DNA from: Panicum virgatum | Taxonomy: Eukaryota > Streptophyta > Magnoliopsida > Poales > Poaceae | NCBI RefSeq assembly: GCF_016808335.1 | Contig: NC_053141.1 | Location: forward strand, 21,895,924-21,959,923 | Direction of reading: 5' to 3' | DNA: 64,000 bases | Part shown: in pieces, positions 12,349 to 22,900 of the stretch | Layout: each line of letters begins with the position of its first letter | Numbering within the stretch: position 1 is the stretch's first letter | The notes under the pieces: model-generated | Seen by the model: the letters and a program-made list of their open reading frames with translations, nothing else | Database searches by the model: none | Told to the model about the DNA's origin: nothing | Translations under genes and position numbers: made by a program

Positions 12349-12458
12349 CTGAAGTGACAAAGACAGATAGATATCGAAAGATTAACTCAAGATTCATAAG
12401 GATAGAACAAGGGGCATTAGCTCAAAAGAAACCGTTGAATGATTATATTTAAGATTAC
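12349..12458 (-). other. Predicted spliceosomal intron in gag of element A (110 nt)
   Basis: On the minus strand the interval begins GTAATC directly after CTGAAGCAG and ends in AG before GGGACTATG. It contains stop codons and shifts the frame. Removing it rejoins Gag at a phase-0 boundary. The same intron is found in elements C and D. Confidence 0.8.
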
Positions 12459-12974
12459 CTGCTTCAGTGCAAGGAACTCCTTCTGCTTCATCTTCATAAC
12501 GCCCGCGGGGACGTTGTGGCTGCGGAAACGCTCCCTGAACTGGAGCCAAGTGAGAGACTCGCGGTCATGAACTGGGTGGGACTCCCACCAGTCCAAAGCT
12601 GCCCCTCGCAGCTGTCCTGCTGCGTACAAGACTCGCTCCCGATCATCGCACTGGGCGATGTCCAGCTGACGCTCCACTGCACGGAGCCAGTCGTCGGCCT
12701 GAAGAGGGTCGGACGTGTGAGAAGACATCGGCGGGTGACCCCTCAGGAACTCAGCATGCCTGTCGCGAGGCTGCGGCGGTGGAGGAGGCGGAGGCTGAGT
12801 GTGAGCCTGCTGAAGAGCCTGAACGGTGTTGATCAGGGTGGCCATCATCTGCATCTGGAGCTGGAAGTACTGCTCCGGAGTCAAAGGCGGCGGCATCGGG
12901 ATCCCGGTCCCCTGGGTGCTCTGACCCTGATTGTTCTGCCCCTGCTGGTCAGAACCACGCCTGGTGTTCACCAT
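12459..12974 (-). CDS. Gag N-terminal exon of element A
   Basis: About 172 residues from the ATG at 12974 to the splice donor. It contains a Pro-rich segment, then the plant retrotransposon Gag domain with LDWWESHP and WLQFRERF motifs. It forms the structural part of the virus-like particle. The start was chosen at MVNTR, as in C and D; an upstream ATG eight codons earlier exists only in this copy. No internal stop before the donor. The downstream part of Gag is broken, so the protein is probably not made in full. Confidence 0.8.
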
Positions 12975-13528
12975 CTGATTTTGGACAAAATATTTCACGA
13001 GTAAGGATATTGCAGGAATAAATTCAGATGGATATGATAACTCTTTGCGGAAAAAGACTTAGCCATAATAAAGTAGACAGGATAGAGTGGACTGTTTTAC
13101 CCCCAATGATCTAACTCATTTTATTAACTAGTTAACTTTAACATAAGAGTGATTTTCTTTAAACAAATTTAAACTACTAAGCTATGCAATCAGTCAAAAA
13201 TCCAAATCAAACATGTAGCATAATAACAAGCAGACAATTTTCACGACTTAGCCGAGTTTAGCAATAGACTCGACTAACACAACGCGTCGCAGAACGTGCT
13301 ATCGTTTTATTATAAAAGGGTCACCTAGCTAACTCATGGTGGTCAGATGACTGATTCAGGCCAAATCTACGAAAACTATTCTTCAGAGAGAGAAATCAAG
13401 GCAAGAAGGGTAAAAGTCATAGAAGTCAAGGGGTATAATAGTAAAATAGTTTCAGCAGACAAGGATTGGAAAGAAGAAGTCCTAAAACTCGACCAGTTCT
13501 ATCTAGGCTTCGTCCTACAGTCGATATG

Positions 13529-13540
13529 GCTTTGATACCA
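13529..13540 (-). other. Primer binding site of element A (tRNA-iMet)
   Basis: Minus strand TGGTATCAAAGC, three bases inside the 5' LTR. C and D have TGGTATCAGAGC, the usual complement of initiator methionine tRNA. A carries one G-to-A change. Confidence 0.88.
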
Positions 13541-13543
13541 CTC

Positions 13544-16500
13544 TGTAACACCTGGTTTATAAAAGAACATAAACCGAGCAATCATATACGTGCCAGGATC
13601 AAGTCACACGTATATACAACAGAATGAACAGTATATCATAGCACATATCACGTAAAAAGATATAATAAAGCGAATACAAATGTTATTTATTACATTAATG
13701 ACAAAAATGTCTGATACAGCGGAAGCGAAGTACAAAATACGATAAAGACTCTCCGAAGATGAGCAGGGCGCCACAGGGACGTCGACTGGGAGACGAACAC
13801 CTAGAAGTCCTCGTAGTCCTGGTAGCGCTGGACGAACTCCCTCGAGTCGGCAGGAACTGAGCAGCAGTAGCGTAGCCAAGAGGAAAAAGTAGAGAAGAGG
13901 CAAGAGTGAGTACACAACTTGTAGTCAACAAGTATAACACAAACTATGAGGCTCTAAGGTTGGCTGACTGACTGCATTAGCTTTTAAGTCTTGGCAAAAT
14001 TTTATTAAAGCTATTTACTACGAGTTGATGAATTACCATTAACCCAGTTACATAGTAATTAATCAGAATTAATTAAGAAACTACTGAGAACCAAACCAAA
14101 ACCAAGCCACCAAGGTAACCCCGAGAAGCACCTCCCTCGTCGGAAGGAGATAACTCCACTAATCAAAAGGAGGATCTGGGCCGCTCATAACCGTGAGCAC
14201 GGCTAGTATACCAGTTTTACACTCTGCAGAGGTTGCACATCTTTACCCACAAGTCGTGAGCTACGCTAGAGGTTCATCACACTTCCTTAGGTGAGATGAC
14301 TAGCGACTCACTACGAGGCCGTTACAAAGAATCTCGTTGATAAGGCGTAACCGCGAGAGTTAGGTCAGCGACGATGGGGCCCACCTCCGGGGGTACAAGC
14401 ACAGGAGCGCAATCCAAGCACAGACCAAGCCGGAGGAGCAGGGACCATTGAAGCTTACTACTCTTGCCCCGCAGGTAAGTTACTCCAAACCAAAAAGACC
14501 TAATTAGTAAGCCAAGTCTATCCCATTCTAGCCTTGTGGTAGCGCTGTTGTCCCAGGTTGTCGCTCTATGAACCGGTCCTTATGGAGAGTGGCCAACCAA
14601 GCACTAAGCACCGTGCTGGCCCCCTAAACCATGTTTCTACAAAAACCATCTTTTAACGAGACGTGAGCCACTCATCCACACAGAGGGCCACTCTCAGAAT
14701 TAAATTCAAGTAAACCATTAATCAAATTAATTAAAAAGGACCAGAGTGTGTTATAGCGCAGCAACCTAGCACAACTAACCAAAATGCAACCCAAAGGTAT
14801 ATATAAAGGATATAAAGTGGCTAGGAAAGTCCTTATAGGCATACATTATTAAAATGCAGTATGTAAATGTATTTAAAAGTGATGGGTTGTTCATGTTACA
14901 CTTGCCTTCCTCGTACTGCTCTGGCTGCTGCTCAAACTGCTCGGAAGATGGCTGCTCCGGGTACTGGTACTGGGGCTCCTCAGATGGATCAACGTCTACT
15001 CACGAACACATGGCCAAAACAATGCACAATAATAAGCATACAAGCAAACACTAACAAAAACTAAGAAACAGTACATCAATACATAAAAACAGCACACTAA
15101 ACTAGTCTAAAGCTATTCTACGCATTACAACGATCGCGTGGACATAAAGAACGCCTAAAACGGAGCTAAAACGCATAATCTAGGCTAAAAACAAGGTTCA
15201 GGGGCTTATCTGCGAGAAAAACTAAGCTACAGGGGGTTTTCTGCAAAAACCGAGGGCTAAAACGTAATTAAACTAAAGCTTCAGGGTCTAACTTGCAAAA
15301 ACTTCAAGCCTGGACTGCGGGTTCTATTTCCAAAGAGCTCAGGGGGCTAAGTGTTAAAACCTGGACCTAAACCTAATTATTTTTCAACGCGCTAGGACTG
15401 CGGGTTTATTTCAATAAAACCCAGGGGCTCTTTATGAAGATTGCCAGGCTGAAGGGGTACGCGCCGATCTGGATCGTTGGATCCAGATCTGATGGCCTGG
15501 GTTTTAAGGGCGCTGGATCTAATCGTGGCCGTTGCAAACGGATCTGGCGGTCCAGGGCAAAGGGGTGCGGGGGCGGCGGCGGAAGGCGCCGGCGGCGTGC
15601 TCCCGCGGCGGCGCAGCGCCGGAGAAGGCGAAACTGGCGTTCCAGAGCTCGAAACGGGGTGCCGCTTGGCCTGGGAGGGAGCTAGTGGCACGTGTAAACT
15701 TCCTATGGGGTTGTTGGGGTTCTGAGAGGCCTGGAGCGTGGATGGCAAGGGCTGGGGCGGCTCTGCGCCATGGCGAGACTCGCCGGCGCGGACCGCAACG
15801 GCGGCCAGGGGCCAGCTGTGAACTACGGGCTGAACTAGCTAGCGCAAAAGCAAGATAGGGCCGGGATAGTGCTCACCGAAGCTTGAAATCAAGCAAGGAG
15901 GACGTGGAGGGGTGTTGTCGTCGATGGCGACGCTGACCGGCGGCGAGGCGGGTCGAAATTCCGGGTGAAGCGCGGTGCAACTGGCTGAGGAGATGATCGG
16001 GGGTGCTCCAGGAACTCAGACGGGGCTCCGGTGGGGGTTCTCGGTGGCCGTGGAACAGCAGAGCGGCGAGGGCACGGCGGCGCGGGGCTCTGCTCCGCTC
16101 GGAGCTCGGAGGGCAGCGGCTAGGGTTTGTTGGGGTGCTGTGGATGGGAGCAGGGAGGTCCGCGGGGTGGTTTAAAGAGGGCGCCGGGATCTCGGCGTGC
16201 GCGCTCAAGAAGGAAACTGGTGGGGTTCTCGGGCGGGGATCACGGCTGGCCGTTGCGCGGCCGGGAGAGGTGGGGAAGACGGGCCTGGCCAGGCGGGCCC
16301 GGGCGGTCAGCGAAAGTGGGGGTCGGGCGAGCGGGGGCGTGCGCTCTGCGGCGTGAGGCGCCGGGCTGGCTGACGGGTGGGCCCGACTGGGACGGTGCGT
16401 CGCGCGCTGCGGAGTGGGGGGGAGCGGGCTGAGCGGCGACGCGGGGTAGGCCGGCCTGCGGGGCGTGAGGAGATGGGCCGCGCTGGCGCGAGCGCGCGTG

Positions 16501-16890
16501 CTGGGCCGAGGTGAGGGTGCTGGGCCGGCACAGGGAAAAGGAGAGGGGAGAGGGGTCCAGGCCTGGGTTTGGTTTGGGCCGGGATCTTGGGTTGAGCTGG
16601 GTTTTGGGCTGGGTTCTCTTTCTATTAACTCTTCTATTTCCATTCTATTTCTCACTCAAGCTCAACTATTTGAATTCAAAAGAAATTTTGAATTCAAACA
16701 CCTATGAAATCAAACAATTAAAACAATGCATCAGCATGAATGCATCAACAAAGTTAAACCTAAGAAAATTTTAATTACTTGTGAAACAAAAACTAGATTA
16801 AATGCAAGACTAACACAATAAACCTTAGAAAATTAAATAAAGCCAATTAAATTTATTAATAAAAGCTAGAATTTAAATTAGGGTGTTACA
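13544..16890 (-). repeat. 5' LTR of element A
   Basis: 3347 bp, starting TGTAACACCT (one change from the usual end) and ending GGGTGTTACA on the + strand. Minus strand landmarks: TTTAAA 16171-16176, AAACCCTAG 16120-16128, 90-nt exon 14906-14995, final exon 13801-13856. Just upstream of the final exon, one arm of the conserved hairpin is changed (TTGTAGTCAAC). Confidence 0.93.
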
Positions 16891-17051
16891 AGCATGAATG
16901 CAGAAACAAGTTGAACCTAAGATAAATTTTAATTACTTTATGATGCAAAAATAAATTATAAATGCAAGGCTAAGCAAATTAAATCCTAGAAAATTAAATA
17001 AAGCCAATTAAATTTATTATTAATTGCTGAAATTTAAATTAGGGTGTTACA
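16891..17051 (-). mobile_element. Remnant of the old Tekay-type LTR, right piece
   Basis: Begins AGCATGAATGC and ends AATTAGGGTGTTACA, the end shared by all Tekay LTRs here. It continues the sequence broken at 5020. The alignment of the two halves defines the insertion point and duplication of element A. Confidence 0.8.
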
Positions 17052-17075
17052 GTGCACGACTCTTCTCCATCGTTC

Positions 17076-18931
17076 TTACCATTCGTCGGCTCGTCCTGGA
17101 GAACTGGACGAGGCCGAACTCTCGACCTTCCGCCACACCTTCTTTCCCTTCTTCTTTCTTTTAGGTGCGGAGGGTCGTTGTTCTGGCTGGGGTTCTGGTA
17201 CACCCCAGAGTGGTTGCCCTTCACTGTCTTGTTGGATCATGAAGCGTTGCTCTTCCCTCTTCTTAAACCTGAAAAACATGTCCTCTCGTCCGACACGGAA
17301 ACGGATCTCTCCCTTTCCGACATCGATCCTTGCCTTGGCGGACCTTACAAAAGGTCACCCAAGAACGAGGTCGACTCCGAGGTCGCCCTCCATATCCATT
17401 ACCACAAAGCCAGCAAGGATGAAGGAGTCTCGTACTCGTACAAAAACGTGTTCGGCTATCCCTTCTGGATACCGAATGGTTGAATCTGCAAGCTGTACGA
17501 GCATGGTTGTTGGGGAAAGAGCAGGATAATCAAGTTCTTCATATATCACCTTGGGCATTATATTTACACTTGCCCCCAGATCGCAAAGGCATCGCTCGAA
17601 GTGTTTGATGTAGATCGAGCAGCTGATCATAGGGACCCCTGGATCCTCTTGCACAGCTGTCACCATGCCATCCCAGATGTCGTTCCTTGGGGGATAGTAC
17701 CTACCTGCATGGTTATTGCATGGTGACATCCGGGACGAGTTACCCCATCCGGTAGACACCATGCTGACATTTTCAATGGGAGACTCGGGTTGCCCCAGGA
17801 TCTTCCCGCTCTCAACAGTAGGTAACGAAGCAGCAATTTGTGCAAGCTGGGTTTCGATCATTTTGTTGAAACTTAACTGGTTTTTAAGAGTAGATGACAA
17901 AGCTTCAAGCTTAACATTTAAACTTTCTAGGGATTTATCATTGGCCAAAAGCTTTTTATTTTTATTTTCATTGATTCTAACTTGGCCAAGAACACGTTCT
18001 CTTAAGGGAGGTTGGTTTGAATTGAAATTCGAATTGAAAGAAGGATTATAGTTGTTACATCCTTGAAATGGTGGACGTGGCTGGTTCCACCCCTGGCCAC
18101 CTTGTGGTGGACTGTACCCGTTGTTGTTGTTGTTGAGGTAGGCGCAGTCTTCACGGGTTTCGGTGCAGTCATTCCCCGAATGTCCATCATTACCATAGAC
18201 TTCGCACATGTAGTGCGAACCCATGTCGTAAACGAGAGCATGGATCGGTTGTTTGCTCCCTTACTCCATTTTCTTGATGAGGAGGTCCAGCTTTGCGGGA
18301 ATCATATCCGTCTCCTTGACGGTATGCATGCCCTTCGTGTGGGGTTGGAGTCGTTCATCGCTCCACCCCTGGTTGGAGACCATCTTCTCGACCAATGCTT
18401 TTGCTTTGGCTATGGTCAGGTCGAGAAAGGTTCCTCCAGCAACAGCATCAATATTGGCTCAAGATGTCGTTGTGAGCCCGTTGTAGAAGCTTTGCAGGAT
18501 GAGCCACTTGTCCATGCCATGATGAAGACAGGCCAGGAAGTATTCCTGCAGCCTTTCCCATGCTTCTGGGATGGATTCCATCCCCGTCTACTAGAAGCTT
18601 GATATTCTCCCGCGCAGGGCATTTGTTTTGCCCAGCGGGAAGAATTTTGCGAGGAACGCCTTGGAGCATTTGGCCCAGGTGTCGATGTATTTTTCCATGT
18701 AAAACCACTATTTTGCCTTCCCCAGCAGGGAAAAGGGAAATAGATGAAGCTTGACAACGACGGCAGCGACACCCCGTATGACTACGGTGTCGCAGAGCTC
18801 TAGAAAGTTCTGCAAATGTGCATTTGCGTCCTCATTCGGCTTGCCACACAATGGGCTAGCCTGCACCATGTTGATGAGGCTTGATTTGAGCTCGAAGTTC
18901 GCGTCCCCGACATTGATGTTGGGGCCAGTGG
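17076..18931 (-). pseudogene. gag-protease remnant of element B
   Basis: The best open piece (17355-18224) starts after the central Gag. It shows a damaged zinc knuckle, C-x2-Y-x4-H-x4-C with Tyr where the second Cys should be, an Asn/Pro/Gly-rich linker, and then the Athila-type protease with CDLGASVNIMP. In that branch DLGAS takes the place of D-T/S-G. The open piece ends at a TGA where related proteins have Arg, consistent with CGA to TGA; the frame then continues to about 17076 (residues FFRFKKREEQRF). The Gag part from 18225 to 18931 is scattered over several frames, so it has frameshifts. Continues upstream at 20986 beyond the inserted solo LTR. Confidence 0.78.
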
Positions 18932-20985
18932 TGTAACACCCAGTTTATAAAAGGACATAAGCCGAGCAATCATATACGTGCCAGGATCAAGTCACACGTA
19001 TATACAACAGAATGAACAGTATATCACAGCACATATCACGTAAAAGATATAATAAAGTGAGTACGAATTTTATTCATTACATTAATGACAAAATGTTTGA
19101 TACAGAGTATGCAGAAGCGTAAAACATATACGAAGTCTCTCGGAAGCTGGGCACCACAGGGACGTCAATTGGGAGACGAACGCCTAGAAGTCCTCGTACT
19201 CCTGGTAGCTTCGGGTGAACTCCCTTGCGTCGGCAGGAACTGAGCAGCAGTAGAGTATCCCCAAGAGGAAAAAGAGTAGAGTAGGCAAGAGTGAGTACAC
19301 AACTTGTACTCAACAAGTATAACACAAACTATGAGGCTCTAAGGTTGGCTGACTTAACTGCATTAGGCAGGCCGAAGGGGTATGTTTTGTTCTGCGCTCT
19401 TGGATCTGGATCGGATGGCTCAAAATAGACTGGATCTGGATCTAATCTGATTCGCAGGAAACAGATCGGACGGCCAGGATCAAGCGGGCGCACAAGGCAG
19501 CGGCGCGGCTCGCCGGAGACCACTTCCCGCGGCGGCGCTACGCCGGAGTATGCTGATCTCGGTGCTCCGGGGCTTGTTTCCACTCGGGTTTGGGTCGGGG
19601 ATGATCAGCGCGGCATGCGTGGCTCACCTGAGGTCAAAACTAGGCCTGGCATGGCTCTGGATTGCGCGCGGGGTGGTAGAGGCAGATCTGTACGGCGAGT
19701 CACGCCGGCGAGGGCGCATTCATGCTGTCGCCGTGTCGGATTTGGGGTATGAAAGGGGCAGGGAACACGTGCAAGGCTCGGGCGACCTGGTGAAGGGTGT
19801 GCGTGCGATCGGGCCGTGCTGCAGATGTCCCGCCACTGTGGAGCCATGGCGTGCACGGCGGTGGGATGCCGGCGAGGTCATTCTGGCCAGTGTGGTGGCC
19901 TACGTGCCAAAACCTCTAGCGCAACAGAAACAGGGACAGGTGTAGACGCTTACCGAGGGTAGGACTCGAGCTGGAATGGCGCGTAGGTCTACCGGCGTCG
20001 AGCTCGGGCGGCGGAGCTTGGCGCTGCTCGATGGTGGTGTTGCTGCAGGGGGTCTCTGAGCTCCTGTATCCCACGGTCAGGCTCGGAGTCGAACTGCGAA
20101 CGCGGAAGGTGGGTCAGGAAGGTCAGTGACGCGCCGCCGGTGTGGAATTCCGGCAAAATAGGGAATGTACTATGGCGGCCCTCCGACGAAATTGTCCGGC
20201 GTTGGATAGCCAACGCTCGATTGAGGGGCACGGGCGGAATCGTCACCACTCCACGAAGCTCTGCTAGCGCGTGGGCGTAGCTGAGGGGCGGTGGGGTGGT
20301 GGATTCACGGTGGAGCAGGGATTCTGCGTCGGCAAAGGCGGGGCGGAGCGTCGGGTTGTGGTGGCGGCTGTGGTCGCGAGCTGAGGGCATAGGGTTAGGG
20401 TTCCAGAGGCGCGGGCCGAGAGGTTTAAGAAGGCAAGGCGATCCTCGGCGTGAAGGTCGGATCGCGCGCGAGAATCACGGCGAGGCCGTTCGGGCGCGCG
20501 GGCGTCGCGGCGAGGCAGGAAGAAAGGTGGGAGAAGAGGTGCTGACAGGCGGGGCCAGGCTGCCAAAGAGAGGAGGCGCACGCGACGGGCTAAGAAGGCG
20601 CACGCGGGTTGGGCCACCGCCAGTTGCTGGGCCGCGTGGGGAAGAGGAAAAAGAAAAGGGCCGCGATCGGGTTGGGCTGGGCTGCTGGGCTACTTTGGGT
20701 CCAGTTGGGGTTTTCTATTTTCCTTTCTCTATTCTTTTTCCTAATTCAAACCAAACTAATACCATTTGAATTCAAATCAAATTTGAATTAAAACCCTATG
20801 CACTCATTCAAATAAAACTATGCACCAGCATGAATGCAACAACAAGATTTAACCTAGAAAAATTTTAATTACTTGTGAAACAAAAATTAGATTAAATGCA
20901 AGACTAAGCAAATTAAATCCTAGAAAAATAAATAAAGCCAATTAAATTTATTATTAAATGCTGAAATTTAAATTAGGGTGTTACA
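18932..20985 (-). mobile_element. Tekay-type solo LTR with large internal deletion
   Basis: Starts TGTAACACCC and ends GGGTGTTACA; flanked by a perfect 5-bp duplication AGTGG (18927-18931 and 20986-20990). It is only 2054 bp because a stretch of about 1.3-1.5 kb is absent at 19366, where CTGCATTAG runs directly into CAGGCCGAAGG. The missing part spans most of the second leader intron, the 90-nt exon and part of the first intron. The final 56-nt exon survives at 19184-19239, and the donor GTAAGC at 19948-19953. A telomere-like TAGGGTTAGGGTT lies at 20390-20402 and a TTTAAG TATA-like element at 20424-20429. Confidence 0.92.
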
Positions 20986-21183
20986 AGTGGCCACATTGTC
21001 GGTGGAGGGGACGGAGAACTCGCGGAGAGTCTTTTCAGCCATAGCCTCAAGAACAAGTGGTGCTTCCTGAATGGGTTCCTGTGCCGGGAGGATAGCGAGA
21101 GGAGGAACGACGCGAGGTCGTGCCCTTCTCTCAAGCCTCTCTGGATTGTCTGTGTAGTTTTCTGGCAGGGAGAAACCAGTCAT
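20986..21183 (-). pseudogene. Gag N-terminus of element B
   Basis: An ATG at 21183 on the minus strand opens a frame of about 66 codons up to the solo LTR: an Arg-rich segment, then MAEKTLREFSVPSTDNV, which resembles the start of Athila-type Gag. It is the upstream half of the gene continued at 18931. The frame runs into the inserted LTR. Confidence 0.7.
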
Positions 21184-21314
21184 ACACTACCCCTGTCTTT
21201 TTTCAAATCAAAAATAAAAGAAGACATAAAGTGACATTAGCTTGAAAGAGTAAAGACTATATCCTGAGTACAAGGCCTAAGTTAATATTAGTACAATATT
21301 TTTGTTCACATGCC

Positions 21315-21333
21315 GTCCCCGGCAACTGCGCCA
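21315..21333 (-). other. Primer binding site of element B (tRNA-Asp-like)
   Basis: Minus strand TGGCGCAGTTGCCGGGGAC, close to the TGGCGCCGTTGCCGGGGAC primer site of many grass gypsy elements. It is separated from the LTR end by 8 bases. The decayed Athila element at 62571 has a comparable site with a 7-base spacer. Confidence 0.78.
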
Positions 21334-21341
21334 GAAATGCT

Positions 21342-22900
21342 TGTTGGCGTTTCTTAGCGCAATCACTAGGAATGGTTAATCCTTAGCGACAGCACCAGAA
21401 ATGCCTGTTGGCGGTCCTTAGCGCAATCACTAGAAATGAGGGCGCTGAACCCATCCTAGCAACTGCACCCAAGGGGTGCCACTCTCGTGGTATAATCAAT
21501 ACGATTACAAATGGATCCGTAAGCGCACAGATATACCATTGTAGCATTTCACCCGGAGAGTAAGGGTCTCGTCATTTATTTGTGTCCCAAAGGACGGCAG
21601 CAGCAAAGGTATTGTACTCAACATTAACCATGACATTATGCCTCAAGCAATAGGCAGTACTCTAACAGGGGTAAGTACAGATAAAGAATAAGCAAGGGTA
21701 ATGCAACACAGCACACATCCACACTCCAAGAGGAAGGAATAAAAGAGAGAAACTATAAAACAAAGGACTACTCTATCCTACGTCAAGTCAGCTAGTGCTT
21801 AGGCTAGGTTAGGTGTTCTAGTGCTTCTATCCAAAGCTGGGGTCATGTTAGATCATGGTTAGGACTGCAGGTGCCAGGAAAATGGGATAGCGGGGAGAAG
21901 GTCCCGCACTGGAGAACGTCCAGTTCCGTCACCTCTTTGCATGAACTCCTACACCGAACCCGAACATCGGGGAGTACACTTATCGCAACACAGCTGTTAC
22001 GCCGGACGGACAGGGCTGTCACCACCTGCCATCTACCTCAGTCACACCATGGAGCATGGTCATATCCGAAGGATCCCGCATAGCCGAGCACCACGCTCGT
22101 GTATGAAGTCACTACTCTAGTGCCCCCAGGTCTCCCACCCTTCGGATGGACGAGTAAAACACTAGAGCAAGCCCGAAAGCATAACGAACCTCTATCCGTA
22201 CCCGGATCATCTGGCCTAACCAAGACCATAGCATAACTTATGAACGAACTAAGCATGGATTGATAAACTATCAAGATAGTAAATCAACCATGGCAAAACT
22301 CTATATTATGAATAGAAGTCTGACAAGTCGGATACAAAGCCATACCAGGAGCCGAGGATTGCTCAATGACTCCGAGGATGACTTGCTCGCTAAAGAGAAC
22401 TAGCCTAGCTCCACTACCTAGCTAAGAGAGTACGAGAGGGGAGAGCCTTCTTGGAGAGAATGGAATGAAGTGTGTGTGTGTCGAGAGGGGTGAGGGGGCC
22501 CTATTTATACTACTTGGAGGTCGGTTGTCCGCCAACGCACATATGGAAGGTGATCAGGTGCCTTGGCCGTGACTCCTCCCCGAGATGCACCTGGACGCGT
22601 TGCAGACCAGGTTCGGCCGACCCTAGGGGTTGGCTGACCCCACCTGTCAGCCATTCGTGGTGATCTTCTGCTGGATGGTATATTCCTTGATTCTTATCCT
22701 TATCCTCTGGTGCATCTTGCGTGGAGGCCCCGTTTCCTCTGACATGTGGGCCCTCTTTGTAAGTGGGTGACACCGGAAGCGATCTTCTGCGTAGTTATGT
22801 GGTGTCTGTTAGTGATACAAATACATGAGTAAGGCATGTAGTTTTCCTTTATTATTGAGTATAGTTGACGGGTGAAAATGGCACTTAAGCACCGTCAACA
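21342..22900 (-). repeat. 5' LTR of element B
   Basis: On the minus strand it starts TGTTGACGGTGCTTAAG (22900) and ends CGCCAACA. The 3' end is ambiguous because the LTR end and primer region are duplicated (ends at 21342 or 21406). TATA element at 22501-22509. A GGCCGACC/GGTTGGCTGACC pair lies at about 22614-22640, upstream of the TATA box. Confidence 0.75.
22501..22509 (-). promoter_or_regulatory. TATA box of the element B LTR
   Basis: Minus strand TATAAATAG followed by GGGCCCC. It lies in the LTR interior, with the 5' leader expected towards lower coordinates. The related LTRs at 29111 and 63391 carry comparable TATAAATA boxes. Confidence 0.7.

Larger units (their letters stand above)
5021..16890 (-). 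mobile_element. Element A: full-length, decayed Tekay/Del-like chromovirus
   Basis: Two LTRs (5021-8368 and 13544-16890) flank an internal region read on the minus strand: primer site, gag with intron, protease, RT, RNase H, integrase and a separated chromodomain. Both LTRs have the TGTAACACC...GGGTGTTACA ends. The target site duplication is AACAT (5016-5020) against AGCAT (16891-16895), one mismatch. The LTRs differ at about 25 or more positions by eye, so this is the oldest of the three full-length copies. The coding region carries premature stops and a frameshift, so it is probably non-autonomous. Confidence 0.93.
17052..22900 (-). mobile_element. Element B: 5' part of a minus strand Athila/Tat-like element
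   Basis: Read leftwards it consists of a 5' LTR (21342-22900), a tRNA-Asp-like primer site, and gag-protease remnants. It stops at the Tekay LTR remnant ending at 17051, so RT, RNase H, integrase and the 3' LTR are missing. A Tekay solo LTR splits it at 18932-20985. Coding parts carry stops and frameshifts. Confidence 0.75.
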
